The translations under genes were made by a program, and so were the position numbers. Under the pieces are notes generated by a model. The model had not been told where the DNA came from. It did not search any database and was given only the letters and a program-made list of their open reading frames with translations. A stretch of 45,689 nt of DNA from an uncultured Pseudomonadota bacterium. Its GTDB lineage: Bacteria; Pseudomonadota; Gammaproteobacteria; Burkholderiales; CAIKXV01. This document shows positions 35,325-44,125 of the stretch, piece by piece. The stretch is taken from the NCBI GenBank assembly GCA_903831455.1, contig CAIKXV010000146.1:1-45689 (forward strand), written 5' to 3'. Each line of letters starts with the position of its first letter. Position 1 is the stretch's first letter.

Positions 35325-36245
35325 TCAGGTGGGTTTCAGGTGCCGGTCGAAGAAGGCCATCCAGCTCTCGAAGGCCCGCTGCTGCACGGGATCGGGTTGC
35401 AGGCGGCCGTCCGGCCCGGGGTACATGAACGCGTATCCGTGCTCCGGATGGGCGTGGCACGCCCACTGCGAAGGGCCTCCCGTCTCGAGCATCCATTCGT
35501 GGGCGAGCTGGAAGATGCCCTGGAGGTGGTCGCCTTCCCGGCCCAGGTGGAGCAGGGGCGTGCGGATGCGCTCGAGGCGGGCCATCGCCTGCTCGCGATC
35601 GGCGTGGCGCCGCACGACCTCGATGTCGTGGTACTGGAGCTCGCCGTCGATGCGCGGCGCGCTGGCGGTCGTGTCCACCGACAGGAATTCGTGCGAGGCG
35701 CCCTCGGCGATCACCCCGCAGGCGATGGCAGCGCCGGCGGCGAGCGCCTTGAGGATCATCTCCCCACCGTGGCTCACGCCGATCGCGCCGATGGCGTCGG
35801 GACGTACCCATGGCTGGGCCGCGAGGTAGCGCCAGACCGCCGCGAGATCGTCGGAGTCGAGCGTGGCGGCGGACTTGAGCGTGAGGCCTTCCCCGCCGCT
35901 GATGTCGTCGGCGAGATTGACCGCGGGACCCTGCCGCCCGTAGAGGCGGGGTATCTCGTTGCGATAGTTGACGTAGGCCACCGCGTAGCCGCGCTCGATC
36001 ATCAGGTCCTGCATGGGCACGACCCGCGCGACTTCGCGCAGCACGTGCGGCAGCCCGCCGCGGCCATCGCCCCGCCCCATCGTGATCACGGGGAACGGCC
36101 CATCGCCGGCCGGCCGGCGGATCACCACCGGCACGTAGATCTCGTCCTGGGTGAGCACGAAGCAGGCGTGCGCGGGGAGCGAAGACCCCTCGATCGTCAC
36201 GGCGTGGGTGTAGCCGTGTGCAGGCGACGGCGGCGCAGGTGTCAT
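35325..36245 (-). CDS. Alpha/beta hydrolase (S9/dienelactone hydrolase-like)
   Basis: A 306-residue cytoplasmic hydrolase with nucleophile elbow GVSHGG (156-161, Ser158), an acid in GREGDHLQG and the histidine in HPEHGYAF. The layout resembles S9-type acyl peptidases and dienelactone hydrolases lacking the propeller. The start at 36245 was chosen because GGAGG lies 9 bases upstream of it, whereas the in-frame ATG at 36254 directly touches that site. It precedes the dioxygenase gene on the same strand by 121 bases and may be co-transcribed with it. Confidence 0.87.
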   Translation of the reverse strand: MTPAPPSPAHGYTHAVTIEGSSLPAHACFVLTQDEIYVPVVIRRPAGDGPFPVITMGRGDGRGGLPHVLREVARVVPMQDLMIERGYAVAYVNYRNEIPRLYGRQGPAVNLADDISGGEGLTLKSAATLDSDDLAAVWRYLAAQPWVRPDAIGAIGVSHGGEMILKALAAGAAIACGVIAEGASHEFLSVDTTASAPRIDGELQYHDIEVVRRHADREQAMARLERIRTPLLHLGREGDHLQGIFQLAHEWMLETGGPSQWACHAHPEHGYAFMYPGPDGRLQPDPVQQRAFESWMAFFDRHLKPT

Positions 36246-36344
36246 GGCGGGCATCCTCCAAGTGTAGACCCAAGCCGGAGAATGGACAGGCGCGCGTGGT
36301 CGGCGGGGTTCGCGGGATGATCCGCGACGCGCTACAGTGCGTCC

Positions 36345-36938
36345 ATGGACGTGGAGTCCTCCCCCTCATGCGCCCTGCATCGCGCCGATCGCGTGCGCGC
36401 AAGGGCGACCGGTCGCGCCACGGGGCGCGTGGCGCTCGCCTGCGTGTCCACGCTGATCCTCCTCGCCCCGTTGCCGCTGGCCCTGGCCCGCGAGTGCACT
36501 CCGGCCCGACATGCCGGCATGGAGCGCTTCGAGCCCCGGGCGGCGGAGGTGTTCGACCGGGCCACCGGCCTGCTCTGGCAGCGCTGCAGCGCGGGGCAAC
36601 GATACGACGCGCCAGCGGGCCGGTGCGCGGGCGAGGCAAGGCTGATGCGGCATGCCGAGGCGAGGGCCCATGCCCGCACGCTCGGCGACGGCTGGCGGTT
36701 GCCGAGCGTTGCCGAACTGCGCGGCCTGGTCGACAAGCGCTGCGGCGTGCCGACCATCGACCCGCACGCCTTTCCCGGGTTCGGCTACCCGCCCCAGCAG
36801 GGCATGCCCTACTGGAGCGCGACGCCCTTCGAGACGCTGCCGAGCATGAGCTACCACGTCGACTTCGCCGCCGGCGACGTGGACGTGCGCACGCGCTCGT
36901 TCGCGCTGGGGGTGCTGCCGGTTCGCGCTGCCCGCTGA
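36345..36938 (+). CDS. DUF1566 (Lcl C-terminal) domain protein, exported
   Basis: A 197-residue protein with a long positive N terminus and a hydrophobic signal at about residues 29-48 (ending LALARE). The DUF1566/Lcl_C domain is clear: FDRATGLLWQRCSAGQ, ARAHARTLGDGWRLPSVAEL, RCGVPTIDPHAFPG and MPYWSATPF. Four cysteines in the mature part could form disulfides. Function of the domain is unknown. A -10-like TACAGT at 36333-36338 lies so close to the ATG that the message would be leaderless, or a later GTG is used. Confidence 0.82.
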   Translation: MDVESSPSCALHRADRVRARATGRATGRVALACVSTLILLAPLPLALARECTPARHAGMERFEPRAAEVFDRATGLLWQRCSAGQRYDAPAGRCAGEARLMRHAEARAHARTLGDGWRLPSVAELRGLVDKRCGVPTIDPHAFPGFGYPPQQGMPYWSATPFETLPSMSYHVDFAAGDVDVRTRSFALGVLPVRAAR

Positions 36939-36972
36939 TCGCACGCCACCTGGACGCGCCTTCGCGGGCCGA

Positions 36973-36981
36973 TGGTATAAA
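36973..36981 (+). promoter_or_regulatory. Extended -10 promoter for the molybdenum hydroxylase operon
   Basis: TGGTATAAA is an extended -10 element (TGn plus TATAAA) in otherwise very GC-rich DNA. Only a weak -35 (TGGACG at 36951-36956, 19 bases away) is seen, as is common with extended -10 promoters. It would give a leader of about 50 bases with a GGAGGAGG-type site before the ATG at 37038. Confidence 0.5.
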
Positions 36982-37037
36982 GCAGGCAGCCTGACCGGGC
37001 GGGTCGCCCCGGGAATCGAGGCGCAGGAGGAGGCACG

Positions 37038-37508
37038 ATGGCCCGAAGGATCGCATTGACCGTCAACGGTCGCGTCAGTCGCATCGAGGTCGACGACCCG
37101 ACCATGCCGCTGCTCTACGCGTTGCGCAACGAGCTGAACCTGAAGGGGCTGCATTTCGGCTGCGGGCTGGCGCAGTGCGGCGCCTGCACCGTGCAGGTCG
37201 GTGCAGCGGCCGTGCGCTCGTGTGCGCTGCCGGTCTCTCAGGCCGAGGGCAAGCCGATCACCACGCTCGAGGGCATCGGCGAGACCGGCCGCCTGCACCC
37301 GCTGCAGCAGGCCTTCATCGACGAGCAGGCCGCCCAGTGCGGCTACTGCACCGGCGGCATGATCATGCAGGCCAAGGCCTTGCTCGAGTCGAACCGGTCG
37401 CCCAGCGACGAGGAGATCCGGCGTGCCCTGGCCGGCAACCTGTGCCGGTGCGGATCGCAGTTGCGCGTGCTGCGGGCGGTCAGGCGCGCCGCGCGCGCGA
37501 TGGCCTGA
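37038..37508 (+). CDS. 2Fe-2S subunit of an isoquinoline 1-oxidoreductase-type molybdenum hydroxylase
   Basis: A 156-residue small subunit with two [2Fe-2S] clusters. The plant-type cluster uses Cys42, 47, 50 and 62 (FGCGLAQCGAC). The helical-domain cluster uses Cys101, 104, 136 and 138 (CGYCTGG and LCRCGS). The short length and two-subunit gene pair without a FAD subunit match isoquinoline 1-oxidoreductase (IorA). It passes electrons from the molybdenum subunit encoded 12 bases downstream to an outside acceptor. Confidence 0.93.
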   Translation: MARRIALTVNGRVSRIEVDDPTMPLLYALRNELNLKGLHFGCGLAQCGACTVQVGAAAVRSCALPVSQAEGKPITTLEGIGETGRLHPLQQAFIDEQAAQCGYCTGGMIMQAKALLESNRSPSDEEIRRALAGNLCRCGSQLRVLRAVRRAARAMA

Positions 37509-37520
37509 CGGGGGACGCCG

Positions 37521-39743
37521 ATGGATCTTCCGATGATGGATCGTCGCGGGTTCCTCGCTGCCGGTGGCGGGTTGTGCGTGGGCCTGTCGCTGGGCGGCGG
37601 GAGGGCCTCGGCGCAGGGTTTCCGCGCCGCCCGAGGGCTGTCCCTGGGCGAGGTGGATACGTTTCTCGCAGTCGCCGCCGATGGCAGGGTGACGCTGTAT
37701 TCGGGCAAGGTGGACCTGGGCACGGGGGTTCGCACCGCGCTCATGCAGATCGCGGCCGAGGAGCTCGACCTGCCGATGTCGCGGGTGAGCGTGGTGCAGG
37801 GCGATACCCTGCTCACGCCCGACCAGGGCGCCACCATCAGCAGCGTGTCCATCTCCCGCGGCGGGGTGGAGGTGCGGCGCGCCGCGGCCACCGCTCGCGC
37901 TGCGCTCCTCGCGGCCGCGGCTCGGGAATGGTCGGTTCCGGTGGAGGGGTTGGCTACCCTCGATGGCGAGGTGCGCGCGCCTGACGGCCGCGCTCTGGAT
38001 TACGGCAAGCTGGTCGGGGGTCGAACCTTCATGCTGAAGGTGGACCCCAAGGTGAAGGTCAAGGACCCGGCGAGCTACCGTCTGGTCGGACGTTCGGTGC
38101 CCCGGGTGGAACTGCCCGCCATGGTCACCGGCCAGTTCGAGTTCATGCACGACGTTCGCGTGCCCGGCATGCTGCATGCCCGGGTCGTGCGTCCGCCGGC
38201 CATGCGCGGACGCCTGGGCGAGGTCGACGATTCGGCTGCGCGTCGCATCCCGGGTTTCGTGGCGACCGTACGCGTGCGCGATTTCCTCGCGGTCGTCGCT
38301 CGCGACGAGTGGGCGGCGATCCGCGCCGCCCGCGCGCTTCGCGCGCAGTGGGCGCGCTGGGAAGGGCTGCCCGACCAGTCGCAGTTGTGGGCCTCCGTAC
38401 GCGCCTCGCCCATCCTGCGCGACGATGTCACGCAGAACGTGGGCAACGCGCCGCTGATGCTCCAGAAGGCCACCCGCGTGCTGCGGTCCACCTTCGATTT
38501 CGCGATCCACACCCATGGGTCGATCGGCCCCTCGTGCGCGATCGCCCAATGGGAGGACGGTCGCCTGACCTGCTGGAGCGCCTCGCAGCAGACCCACGAA
38601 CTGCGCCGCCAGCTCGCCGACATGTTCGCGCTGGGCGCGGACCAGGTCCGCTGCCTCTATGTCGAGGGCTCGGGCTGCTACGGACGAAACGGGCACGAGG
38701 ATGCCGCGGCCGACGCGGCGCTGATTGCGCGGGAGATCGGGCGCCCGGTGAGGGTGCAGTGGAGCCGCGAGGACGAGCATGTCTGGGATCCCAAGGGGCC
38801 GCCCACGCTGATCGACTACGTGGCGGGGCTGGACGAGCGCGGCCAGGTGACGGCCTGGACAGCGGAGGCCTGGATCCCGCAGGGTCAGTCGGTGTCGCGC
38901 GCCACCCTAGTGGCGGCCGAACTCGGCGGGCTTCCGACCGATGCGTCGCACCCGGGCAGCGTGCAGCAGCATCTGGCCATCCAGTACGGGTTTCCGAACA
39001 TCCGCAGCGTGGCGCACCGCCTTGCCCATACGCCGTTCAGGCCGTCGTGGATCCGCACGCCGGGGCGGATGCAGAACACGTTCGGCAACGAGGTGTTTGT
39101 CGACGAACTCGCCCAGGCGGCTGGAGTGGATCCGATCGCCTTCCGGTTGCGTCACCTGTCCGATGCCCGTGCGGCCGAGGTGCTGGGGCGGGTGGCGAAG
39201 CTCGCGCAGTGGGTTCCGCACGAGGCCACGCGACCGGTTCTGCAGGCAGGCAGGCGCACCGGGCGCGGGGTCTCCTACGTCAAGTACGAGCTGGTGCGAA
39301 CCTACGTGGCGGTGGTGGCCGAGGTGGAGGTCGATGTCGACTCCGGTGCCGTCCGCGTCACGCGGGTGCATGTCGCGCACGACTGCGGCCAGGTGATCAA
39401 CCCCGACGGCCTGCGCAACCAGATCGAAGGCTGCGTGATCCAGACGGCCAGCCGCACGATGGTCGAGGAGCTGCGCTTCGATCGTTCGACGGTCACCAGC
39501 CGCGACTGGGCGAGCTATCCGATCATGCGATTCCCCGATGTTCCGGATGTGACGATCGACATCATCGATCGCCCCGGCGAGCCCCCCTGGGGGGCGGGCG
39601 AGCCGACCGCGGCAGTCATTCCATCGGCCATCTCCAACGCGATCCACGATGCGATCGGCGTGAGAATGCGCTCGGTGCCCTTCACGCCCTCGAAGGTCAA
39701 GGCTGCCCTGCGGGCCGCCCGTGAGGCGGGGACGCGCGGCTGA
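37521..39743 (+). CDS. Molybdopterin-binding subunit of an isoquinoline 1-oxidoreductase-type hydroxylase
   Basis: A 740-residue xanthine dehydrogenase-family large subunit. It begins with a twin-arginine signal (MDRRGFLAAGGG), so the assembled enzyme is probably exported with the small subunit. Cofactor-binding elements include GKVDLGTGVRTALMQIAAEEL and the C-terminal GAGEPT loop with the catalytic Glu694, followed by PSAISNAIHDAIG. These enzymes hydroxylate N-heterocycles or oxidise aldehydes. The substrate cannot be read from the sequence. No XdhC/MocA-type maturation gene lies next to it in the window. Confidence 0.92.
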   Translation: MDLPMMDRRGFLAAGGGLCVGLSLGGGRASAQGFRAARGLSLGEVDTFLAVAADGRVTLYSGKVDLGTGVRTALMQIAAEELDLPMSRVSVVQGDTLLTPDQGATISSVSISRGGVEVRRAAATARAALLAAAAREWSVPVEGLATLDGEVRAPDGRALDYGKLVGGRTFMLKVDPKVKVKDPASYRLVGRSVPRVELPAMVTGQFEFMHDVRVPGMLHARVVRPPAMRGRLGEVDDSAARRIPGFVATVRVRDFLAVVARDEWAAIRAARALRAQWARWEGLPDQSQLWASVRASPILRDDVTQNVGNAPLMLQKATRVLRSTFDFAIHTHGSIGPSCAIAQWEDGRLTCWSASQQTHELRRQLADMFALGADQVRCLYVEGSGCYGRNGHEDAAADAALIAREIGRPVRVQWSREDEHVWDPKGPPTLIDYVAGLDERGQVTAWTAEAWIPQGQSVSRATLVAAELGGLPTDASHPGSVQQHLAIQYGFPNIRSVAHRLAHTPFRPSWIRTPGRMQNTFGNEVFVDELAQAAGVDPIAFRLRHLSDARAAEVLGRVAKLAQWVPHEATRPVLQAGRRTGRGVSYVKYELVRTYVAVVAEVEVDVDSGAVRVTRVHVAHDCGQVINPDGLRNQIEGCVIQTASRTMVEELRFDRSTVTSRDWASYPIMRFPDVPDVTIDIIDRPGEPPWGAGEPTAAVIPSAISNAIHDAIGVRMRSVPFTPSKVKAALRAAREAGTRG

Positions 39744-39819
39744 GCGCGGCATCCGGCGCGGCGACATTCACCGCACGCGAGTCGGCGCGTCACGCGCCTC
39801 TTCGACAGGAGTCTCGACC

Positions 39820-40698
39820 ATGGTGATGCGATCGACGTCCGGGCGACCCACCGGACTGGCGCCCGCGCTGTCCCTGTTGCTGGTCGCCGTGCTCGGCGGT
39901 TGTGCTGCGACCGGAACGACGCGCGATACGGCAGCCGGTGCCGTCGCGGACAGGTCCGCCCAGGTGCGCGCGGCCAGCGCGAACCCGCCGCGCGCGCTGC
40001 TCTACGTCGGCAACAGCTTCATGTACTACAACAACAGCCTGCACAACCATGTCGGGCAACTGGTGCGGGGCTCGGCGCAGCCGACCGTCGCAGCCCATCG
40101 CGCCACGTCGCTCACCATCAGCGGCGCGGGCCTGGACTGGCATGACCTTCCCGCGTACCTCAGGCCGGGAGGCGGGCTGGGCCGCTACTCCTTCGTCGGC
40201 GACAACGAGGTTCGCTTCAACCCGCCCGGTCGGCAGTACGACTCGGTGCTGCTGATGGACTGCAGCCAGTGCCCGGTGCACCCGGTCCTGTCGAAGGTGT
40301 TCTTCGAGTACGCGGCCAAACACAGCGCGACGGCGCGCGCGCACGGGGTGGAGCCGATGTTCCTGATGACCTGGGCCTACGCCGACAAGCCCGAGATGAC
40401 CTCGGGCCTCGCCGATGCCTACACCCGGGCCGGGCGGGAGAACGACGCGCATGTCGTGCCGGCCGGGCTGGCCTTCGCCGCATCGATCGCGCGCCGACCC
40501 GACATCAACCTGTACGTGCCGGACAAGCGCCATCCCAGCGTCGCCGGCAGCTATCTCGCGGCGGCGACGCTGCTCGCATCGGTGTGGAACGTGAACCCGG
40601 TGGGCAACCGGTATACGGCGGGCCTGCCCGCGGACGTGGCACGCCACCTGCAGGAGGTGGCCTGGGAGACCGCGCGCCGGTACCACGGGCGCCAATGA
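39820..40698 (+). CDS. SGNH-hydrolase-like lipoprotein
   Basis: A 292-residue protein with a lipoprotein signal (lipobox LGGC, about residues 24-27). The mature part starts the SGNH pattern with LLYVGNSFMYYNNSLHNH (block I, GNS in place of GDS). It has a long central domain and ends it with the block V pair in DKRHPSVAGSYLAA. The fold suggests an esterase or acyl-hydrolase at the periplasmic face of a membrane, with no substrate known. AGGAG lies 9 bases before the ATG at 39820. A second in-frame ATG two codons later is also possible. Confidence 0.82.
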   Translation: MVMRSTSGRPTGLAPALSLLLVAVLGGCAATGTTRDTAAGAVADRSAQVRAASANPPRALLYVGNSFMYYNNSLHNHVGQLVRGSAQPTVAAHRATSLTISGAGLDWHDLPAYLRPGGGLGRYSFVGDNEVRFNPPGRQYDSVLLMDCSQCPVHPVLSKVFFEYAAKHSATARAHGVEPMFLMTWAYADKPEMTSGLADAYTRAGRENDAHVVPAGLAFAASIARRPDINLYVPDKRHPSVAGSYLAAATLLASVWNVNPVGNRYTAGLPADVARHLQEVAWETARRYHGRQ

Positions 40699-40768
40699 CC
40701 TCGAGCCTGGCTCGGGTCCGCCTGCGGGAGCGTCGGCCGGGTGCCAGCCTGCCTCCGGCGGGGATGCG

Positions 40769-41542
40769 TCAGCGCCCTGAGGCTGCCGCCCAGGCGGTGC
40801 CGATCATCGGCGCGGCGCGCAGACCGAGGTGTCCGTAGTCGCCGAAGCGGGCAAGGGCGTGCGCCGCGAGCGCCTCGGCGCCACCATAGCCGCCGCTGAA
40901 GTGCGCGAAGCCGGCTCCGGCCGCGTGGGCGCACTGTGCGTCGACCACGCTATCGCCGACGAGCACGGACTCGCGAGGGTGCGCGCCGAGCATGGCGATC
41001 GCGTGCAGCAGGGGGGCGGGATCGGGCTTGAGCGCCAAACCCCGACCAGCGCCCACGACGATGTCGAACGCGAAGTCCAGCCGCAGCGCACGCAGCACGC
41101 CCTCGGCATCCGACTGCGACTTGTTCGTGCATACGCCCAGCGCGCACCCCGCCGCCCGCAGCGCATGCAGGCAGTCGAGCACGCCCGGGAAGGGCAGCGC
41201 GCGCAGGGCCGGCGCCATGGAATAGGCGGTCTCGTAGGCCACGCACAGGGCCTGTGCGCGTTCCTCGTCGAGCGCGAGGGCCTCGGCGACGGCTGCGGCG
41301 GTCCCGGCGAGTCCGCCGTGCAGCGAGGCCATGACCACATCCGGGTGCACGGGCGGCAGGTCGAGCGCGGCCAGCGCGTCGTCGAGCGCACCGGTGAGAT
41401 CGGGCAGGGTGTCCACGAGCGTGCCGTCGAGATCGAACACGACGACGGGGTGCGCAGCCAGCCATTGCCCGAGGGCATCGGGCGCGAGCGGATCGTGGGT
41501 GGCGGGGGGAGTCATTCGCGGAGGGCGGTCGGCCGGCGGCAT
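40769..41542 (-). CDS. HAD-family phosphatase (phosphoglycolate phosphatase-like)
   Basis: A 257-residue HAD hydrolase. Motif I is FDLDGTLVDTLPDL (Asp37 nucleophile, Asp39), motif II is CTNKS, and motif III/IV are LKPDPAPLL and VGDSVVD; a helical C1 cap sits between motifs I and II. This is the Gph/phosphoglycolate phosphatase pattern. The ATG at 41542 overlaps the stop of the upstream PhnC-type ATPase as TGATG, so the phosphatase is the last gene of a transporter operon; an ATG at 41515 is the alternative. Coupling to a phosphorus-compound importer suggests that it releases phosphate from the imported compound or a product of it, which is inference. Confidence 0.88.
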   Translation of the reverse strand: MPPADRPPRMTPPATHDPLAPDALGQWLAAHPVVVFDLDGTLVDTLPDLTGALDDALAALDLPPVHPDVVMASLHGGLAGTAAAVAEALALDEERAQALCVAYETAYSMAPALRALPFPGVLDCLHALRAAGCALGVCTNKSQSDAEGVLRALRLDFAFDIVVGAGRGLALKPDPAPLLHAIAMLGAHPRESVLVGDSVVDAQCAHAAGAGFAHFSGGYGGAEALAAHALARFGDYGHLGLRAAPMIGTAWAAASGR

Positions 41543-42378
41543 CAGGGAAGGGGGGGCGAGAAGGCGGGAGGGGATACCCGACGTTCATCGGGCACGGACG
41601 GTACCGGCGGGACCGGAGCTGCGGGCTGTTGCACACGAGCGGCTGCGTAGAGCGCATCCTGGGTCGGGCGATCGAGTTGCCCGGGAGCTCCCTCGAACAC
41701 CACCTGCCCTCCGCGCAGGCCGACGAGCCGATCGGCGTGGCTGCGCGCGAAGTCCACCTGGTGCAGGCTGCACAGCACCGCGATGCCGTGCCGATGCGCG
41801 ATCTCGCGCAGGGTGTCCATCACCCGCGCGGCCGACTCGGGGTCGAGGCTGGCGACCGGCTCGTCGGCCAGCAGCACGCCCCCCTGCTGCGCCAGCACCC
41901 GGGCGATCGCCACCCGCTGCTGCTGTCCGCCGGACAGGGCGTCGGCGCGTACGTAAGCCTTGTCGAGCAGGCCGACCTGGTCGAGGACGCCGAGTGCCCG
42001 CTGCCGGTCGGCGTGCGCGAAGCGGCGGACCAGCACGCGCCACAGGGGCGTGCCCGCCAGACGCGCGAGCAGCACGTTGTCGATGGCCGACAGTCTGCCG
42101 ATCAGGTTGTGCTGCTGGAACACGAGGCCGATGCCGCGCCGGGCCGCTCGCAGGGCCGACCCTCGCAGCGAATCGATGCGTTGCCCGTGCACGTATACGG
42201 CCCCCGAGTCCGGGCGCGCGAGCCCGCTCAGGCAGCGGAACACGGTGGACTTCCCGGCGCCGCTCGCCCCGAGCAGCGCGACCAGCTCGCCTGCATGCAC
42301 CTGCAGCGACACGCCACCGAGCGCCTGCACCGCGCCGTAGCGCTTGTGCACGTCGTTCAGCTGCAGCGGCGCGGTCAT
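41542..42378 (-). CDS. PhnC-family ABC transporter ATPase (second phosphorus-compound system)
   Basis: A 278-residue ATPase with Walker A GASGAGKS (37-44), FQQHNLIGRLSAIDNVL, signature LSGGQQQR, Walker B VLLADEP and SLHQVD. The sequence is a clear paralogue of the ATPase at 26016-26867. The C-terminal 30 residues are Pro/Val-rich and beyond the usual end. Its ATG overlaps the permease stop as ATGA. Order here is binding protein, permease, ATPase, phosphatase, unlike the ptx operon. Confidence 0.88.
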   Translation of the reverse strand: MTAPLQLNDVHKRYGAVQALGGVSLQVHAGELVALLGASGAGKSTVFRCLSGLARPDSGAVYVHGQRIDSLRGSALRAARRGIGLVFQQHNLIGRLSAIDNVLLARLAGTPLWRVLVRRFAHADRQRALGVLDQVGLLDKAYVRADALSGGQQQRVAIARVLAQQGGVLLADEPVASLDPESAARVMDTLREIAHRHGIAVLCSLHQVDFARSHADRLVGLRGGQVVFEGAPGQLDRPTQDALYAAARVQQPAAPVPPVPSVPDERRVSPPAFSPPLP

Positions 42379-43199
42379 ACCAGGCGGCGCCGGATCCAGG
42401 CGCTCAGCTGGTCGATCAGCGTGACCATGATCAGCACGGCGACCGTGAGCGTGAACAGGCGCTGGAAGTCCAGCAGGTCGATGGCGGCCTTGATCTCGAT
42501 GCCGATGCCGCCGGCGCCGACGATACCGAGCACCGTCGAGGTCCGCACGTTGGCTTCCCACACGTACAGCGACACCGAGGACAGGTTGGGCAGCACGGCC
42601 GGAAACACCGCGAAGGACATCACCTTGGCGTGGCCTGCCCCGCTCATCGCCGCGGCCTCCAGCGGGGCACGTGGCAGGGTCTCGATCGCCTCGGCGTTGA
42701 GCTTCGTGATCACGCCGATCGAGTGCACGATCATGCCCAGTACCCCGGCGAAAGGCCCGAGCCCCACCGCCGCGACGAACAGGATCGCGAAGACCACCGT
42801 ATCGATGCCGCGGCAGGCGTTGGAAAACCAGCGCACCGGCAGCGCGATCCATCGCGACGGGGTCACGTTGCCGGCGACCAGCATCGACAGGGGCGCGGCC
42901 ACGAGGGCCGCCACGGTGGTGCCGATGGTGGCGATCGCGACGGTCTCGAACGCACGCAGCGCGATCGTGTCCAGCTCGCGGGCGTAGGGAGGCCAGCCGG
43001 TGGCCGCCCATTCGGCAAGCCGTGGCAGGCCGCGCAGCAGCGCACCCAGGTCCACCCGCGCGAGCACCGCGCATGTCGCGAGGAAAGCCAGGGCCACGCA
43101 CAGGGCACCCGCGCGAAACAGGGTCTCGCGCGAGGTCCAGTCGATCGTCGGCTCGAGGTACCCGCCCTCGAGCCGTCGCAGCGCGACGCGTCCGGTCAT
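42375..43199 (-). CDS. PhnE-family ABC transporter permease
   Basis: A 274-residue inner-membrane permease with about six membrane segments and the coupling segment LNAEAIETLPRAPLEAAAMSGA. The LPNLSSVSLYVWEANVRTSTVLGIVGAGGIGIE region is shared with phosphonate permeases. It starts 10 bases after the binding protein stop and overlaps the ATPase. The substrate is set by the binding protein and is not known. Confidence 0.88.
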   Translation of the reverse strand: MTGRVALRRLEGGYLEPTIDWTSRETLFRAGALCVALAFLATCAVLARVDLGALLRGLPRLAEWAATGWPPYARELDTIALRAFETVAIATIGTTVAALVAAPLSMLVAGNVTPSRWIALPVRWFSNACRGIDTVVFAILFVAAVGLGPFAGVLGMIVHSIGVITKLNAEAIETLPRAPLEAAAMSGAGHAKVMSFAVFPAVLPNLSSVSLYVWEANVRTSTVLGIVGAGGIGIEIKAAIDLLDFQRLFTLTVAVLIMVTLIDQLSAWIRRRLV

Positions 43200-43209
43200 C
43201 GCCTGCCGC

Positions 43210-44085
43210 TCAGCCCTTGAGCACGCCGACCTCGCGACCCATCTTCTCCAGGACCGCGTACGGCTCGTGGCCCGTGGGCACGAAGCCGGTATAGGGCCAG
43301 GGCATCATGTCCCGGGCCTTCGCCTCCGGCATCGAGGACAGCGCCTGCTGCAGGCGCCGTGCGAGCTCGGGATCGAAGCCGCGGCGCACCACCACCGGCT
43401 CGTTGGGCAGCGGATCCGATTCCCACACGATCCGGTTGGAGTCGGGCTTGATCTGGCCGTTGCGGATCATCGTGTTGCGGTGCGTGTCCCAGCCGGTGGC
43501 GAGGTCGACCTGGCCGCCGACGGTCGCCATCTGCGCGGCCGCGGCCGAGGCACCCTCGGCATAGCGTCCGAAGAAACTGCGCGGCTCGATGCCGCGCTGG
43601 CGCAGGAAGTGCGTGGGCACCAGCCAGCCGGACGTGGAGCCGACGTCGAGCATCTGCATCGACATTCCCTTGGCGTCCTCGGGGAAGCGCTTGATCTCCA
43701 GCCCCGGCCGCCCGACCACGATGGCCTTGTAGTAGTTGCGGCCCTGGATCAGGAGCATGGAGATCGCCTGCGCGTCACCCTTCAGCCGGGCGAGCACGTA
43801 GCCCCAGGGACCCATCTGCGCCACGTCGATCTGCTGGGTGGCGAGGGCGACCGAGATACCCGCCCAGTCGTTCGCGACGGTGAGGTCGAGCTCCATGCCC
43901 AGCGCGTCGGCCGCCATGCGGTAGACCGGCTCCCACACGCGGCGGGTATCGGCCTGGGTCGGCTGCTGCGGTCCGAGGCCCACGCGAAGAACCGGCTTGC
44001 GCTGGGCACGGACGGGCAGGGTACGGGTCAGGGCAAGGCCGCCGAGGGCGGCGGCGCCGGCGGTGATCACGGTGCGACGGGACAT
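43210..44085 (-). CDS. PhnD-family phosphate-analogue binding protein
   Basis: A 291-residue binding protein with a twin-arginine-like or Sec signal (MSRRTVITAGAAALGG, ending VRAQ at about 28). PhnD-type elements are QIDVAQMGPWGYVLARL, NYYKAIVVGRPGL and the phosph(on)ate-binding loop DVGSTSGWLVP. The STSG loop is that of classical phosphonate receptors and differs from the STSS loop of the PtxB-like protein, so a different ligand is likely. The start at 44085 is preceded by GGAG at a good distance; the longer frame lacks similarity. It is the first gene behind the PhoB-like array. Confidence 0.88.
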   Translation of the reverse strand: MSRRTVITAGAAALGGLALTRTLPVRAQRKPVLRVGLGPQQPTQADTRRVWEPVYRMAADALGMELDLTVANDWAGISVALATQQIDVAQMGPWGYVLARLKGDAQAISMLLIQGRNYYKAIVVGRPGLEIKRFPEDAKGMSMQMLDVGSTSGWLVPTHFLRQRGIEPRSFFGRYAEGASAAAAQMATVGGQVDLATGWDTHRNTMIRNGQIKPDSNRIVWESDPLPNEPVVVRRGFDPELARRLQQALSSMPEAKARDMMPWPYTGFVPTGHEPYAVLEKMGREVGVLKG

Positions 44086-44125
44086 CGGAGTTCTCCGGAA
44101 CGAGGCCGAACGGACGCGGCGGACG

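Noticed and set aside
40769-41542. HAD protein as phosphonoacetaldehyde hydrolase PhnX
   Set aside because: Motif I is FDLDGTLVD of the phosphoglycolate phosphatase type; the PhnX motif and its cap lysine are not seen.
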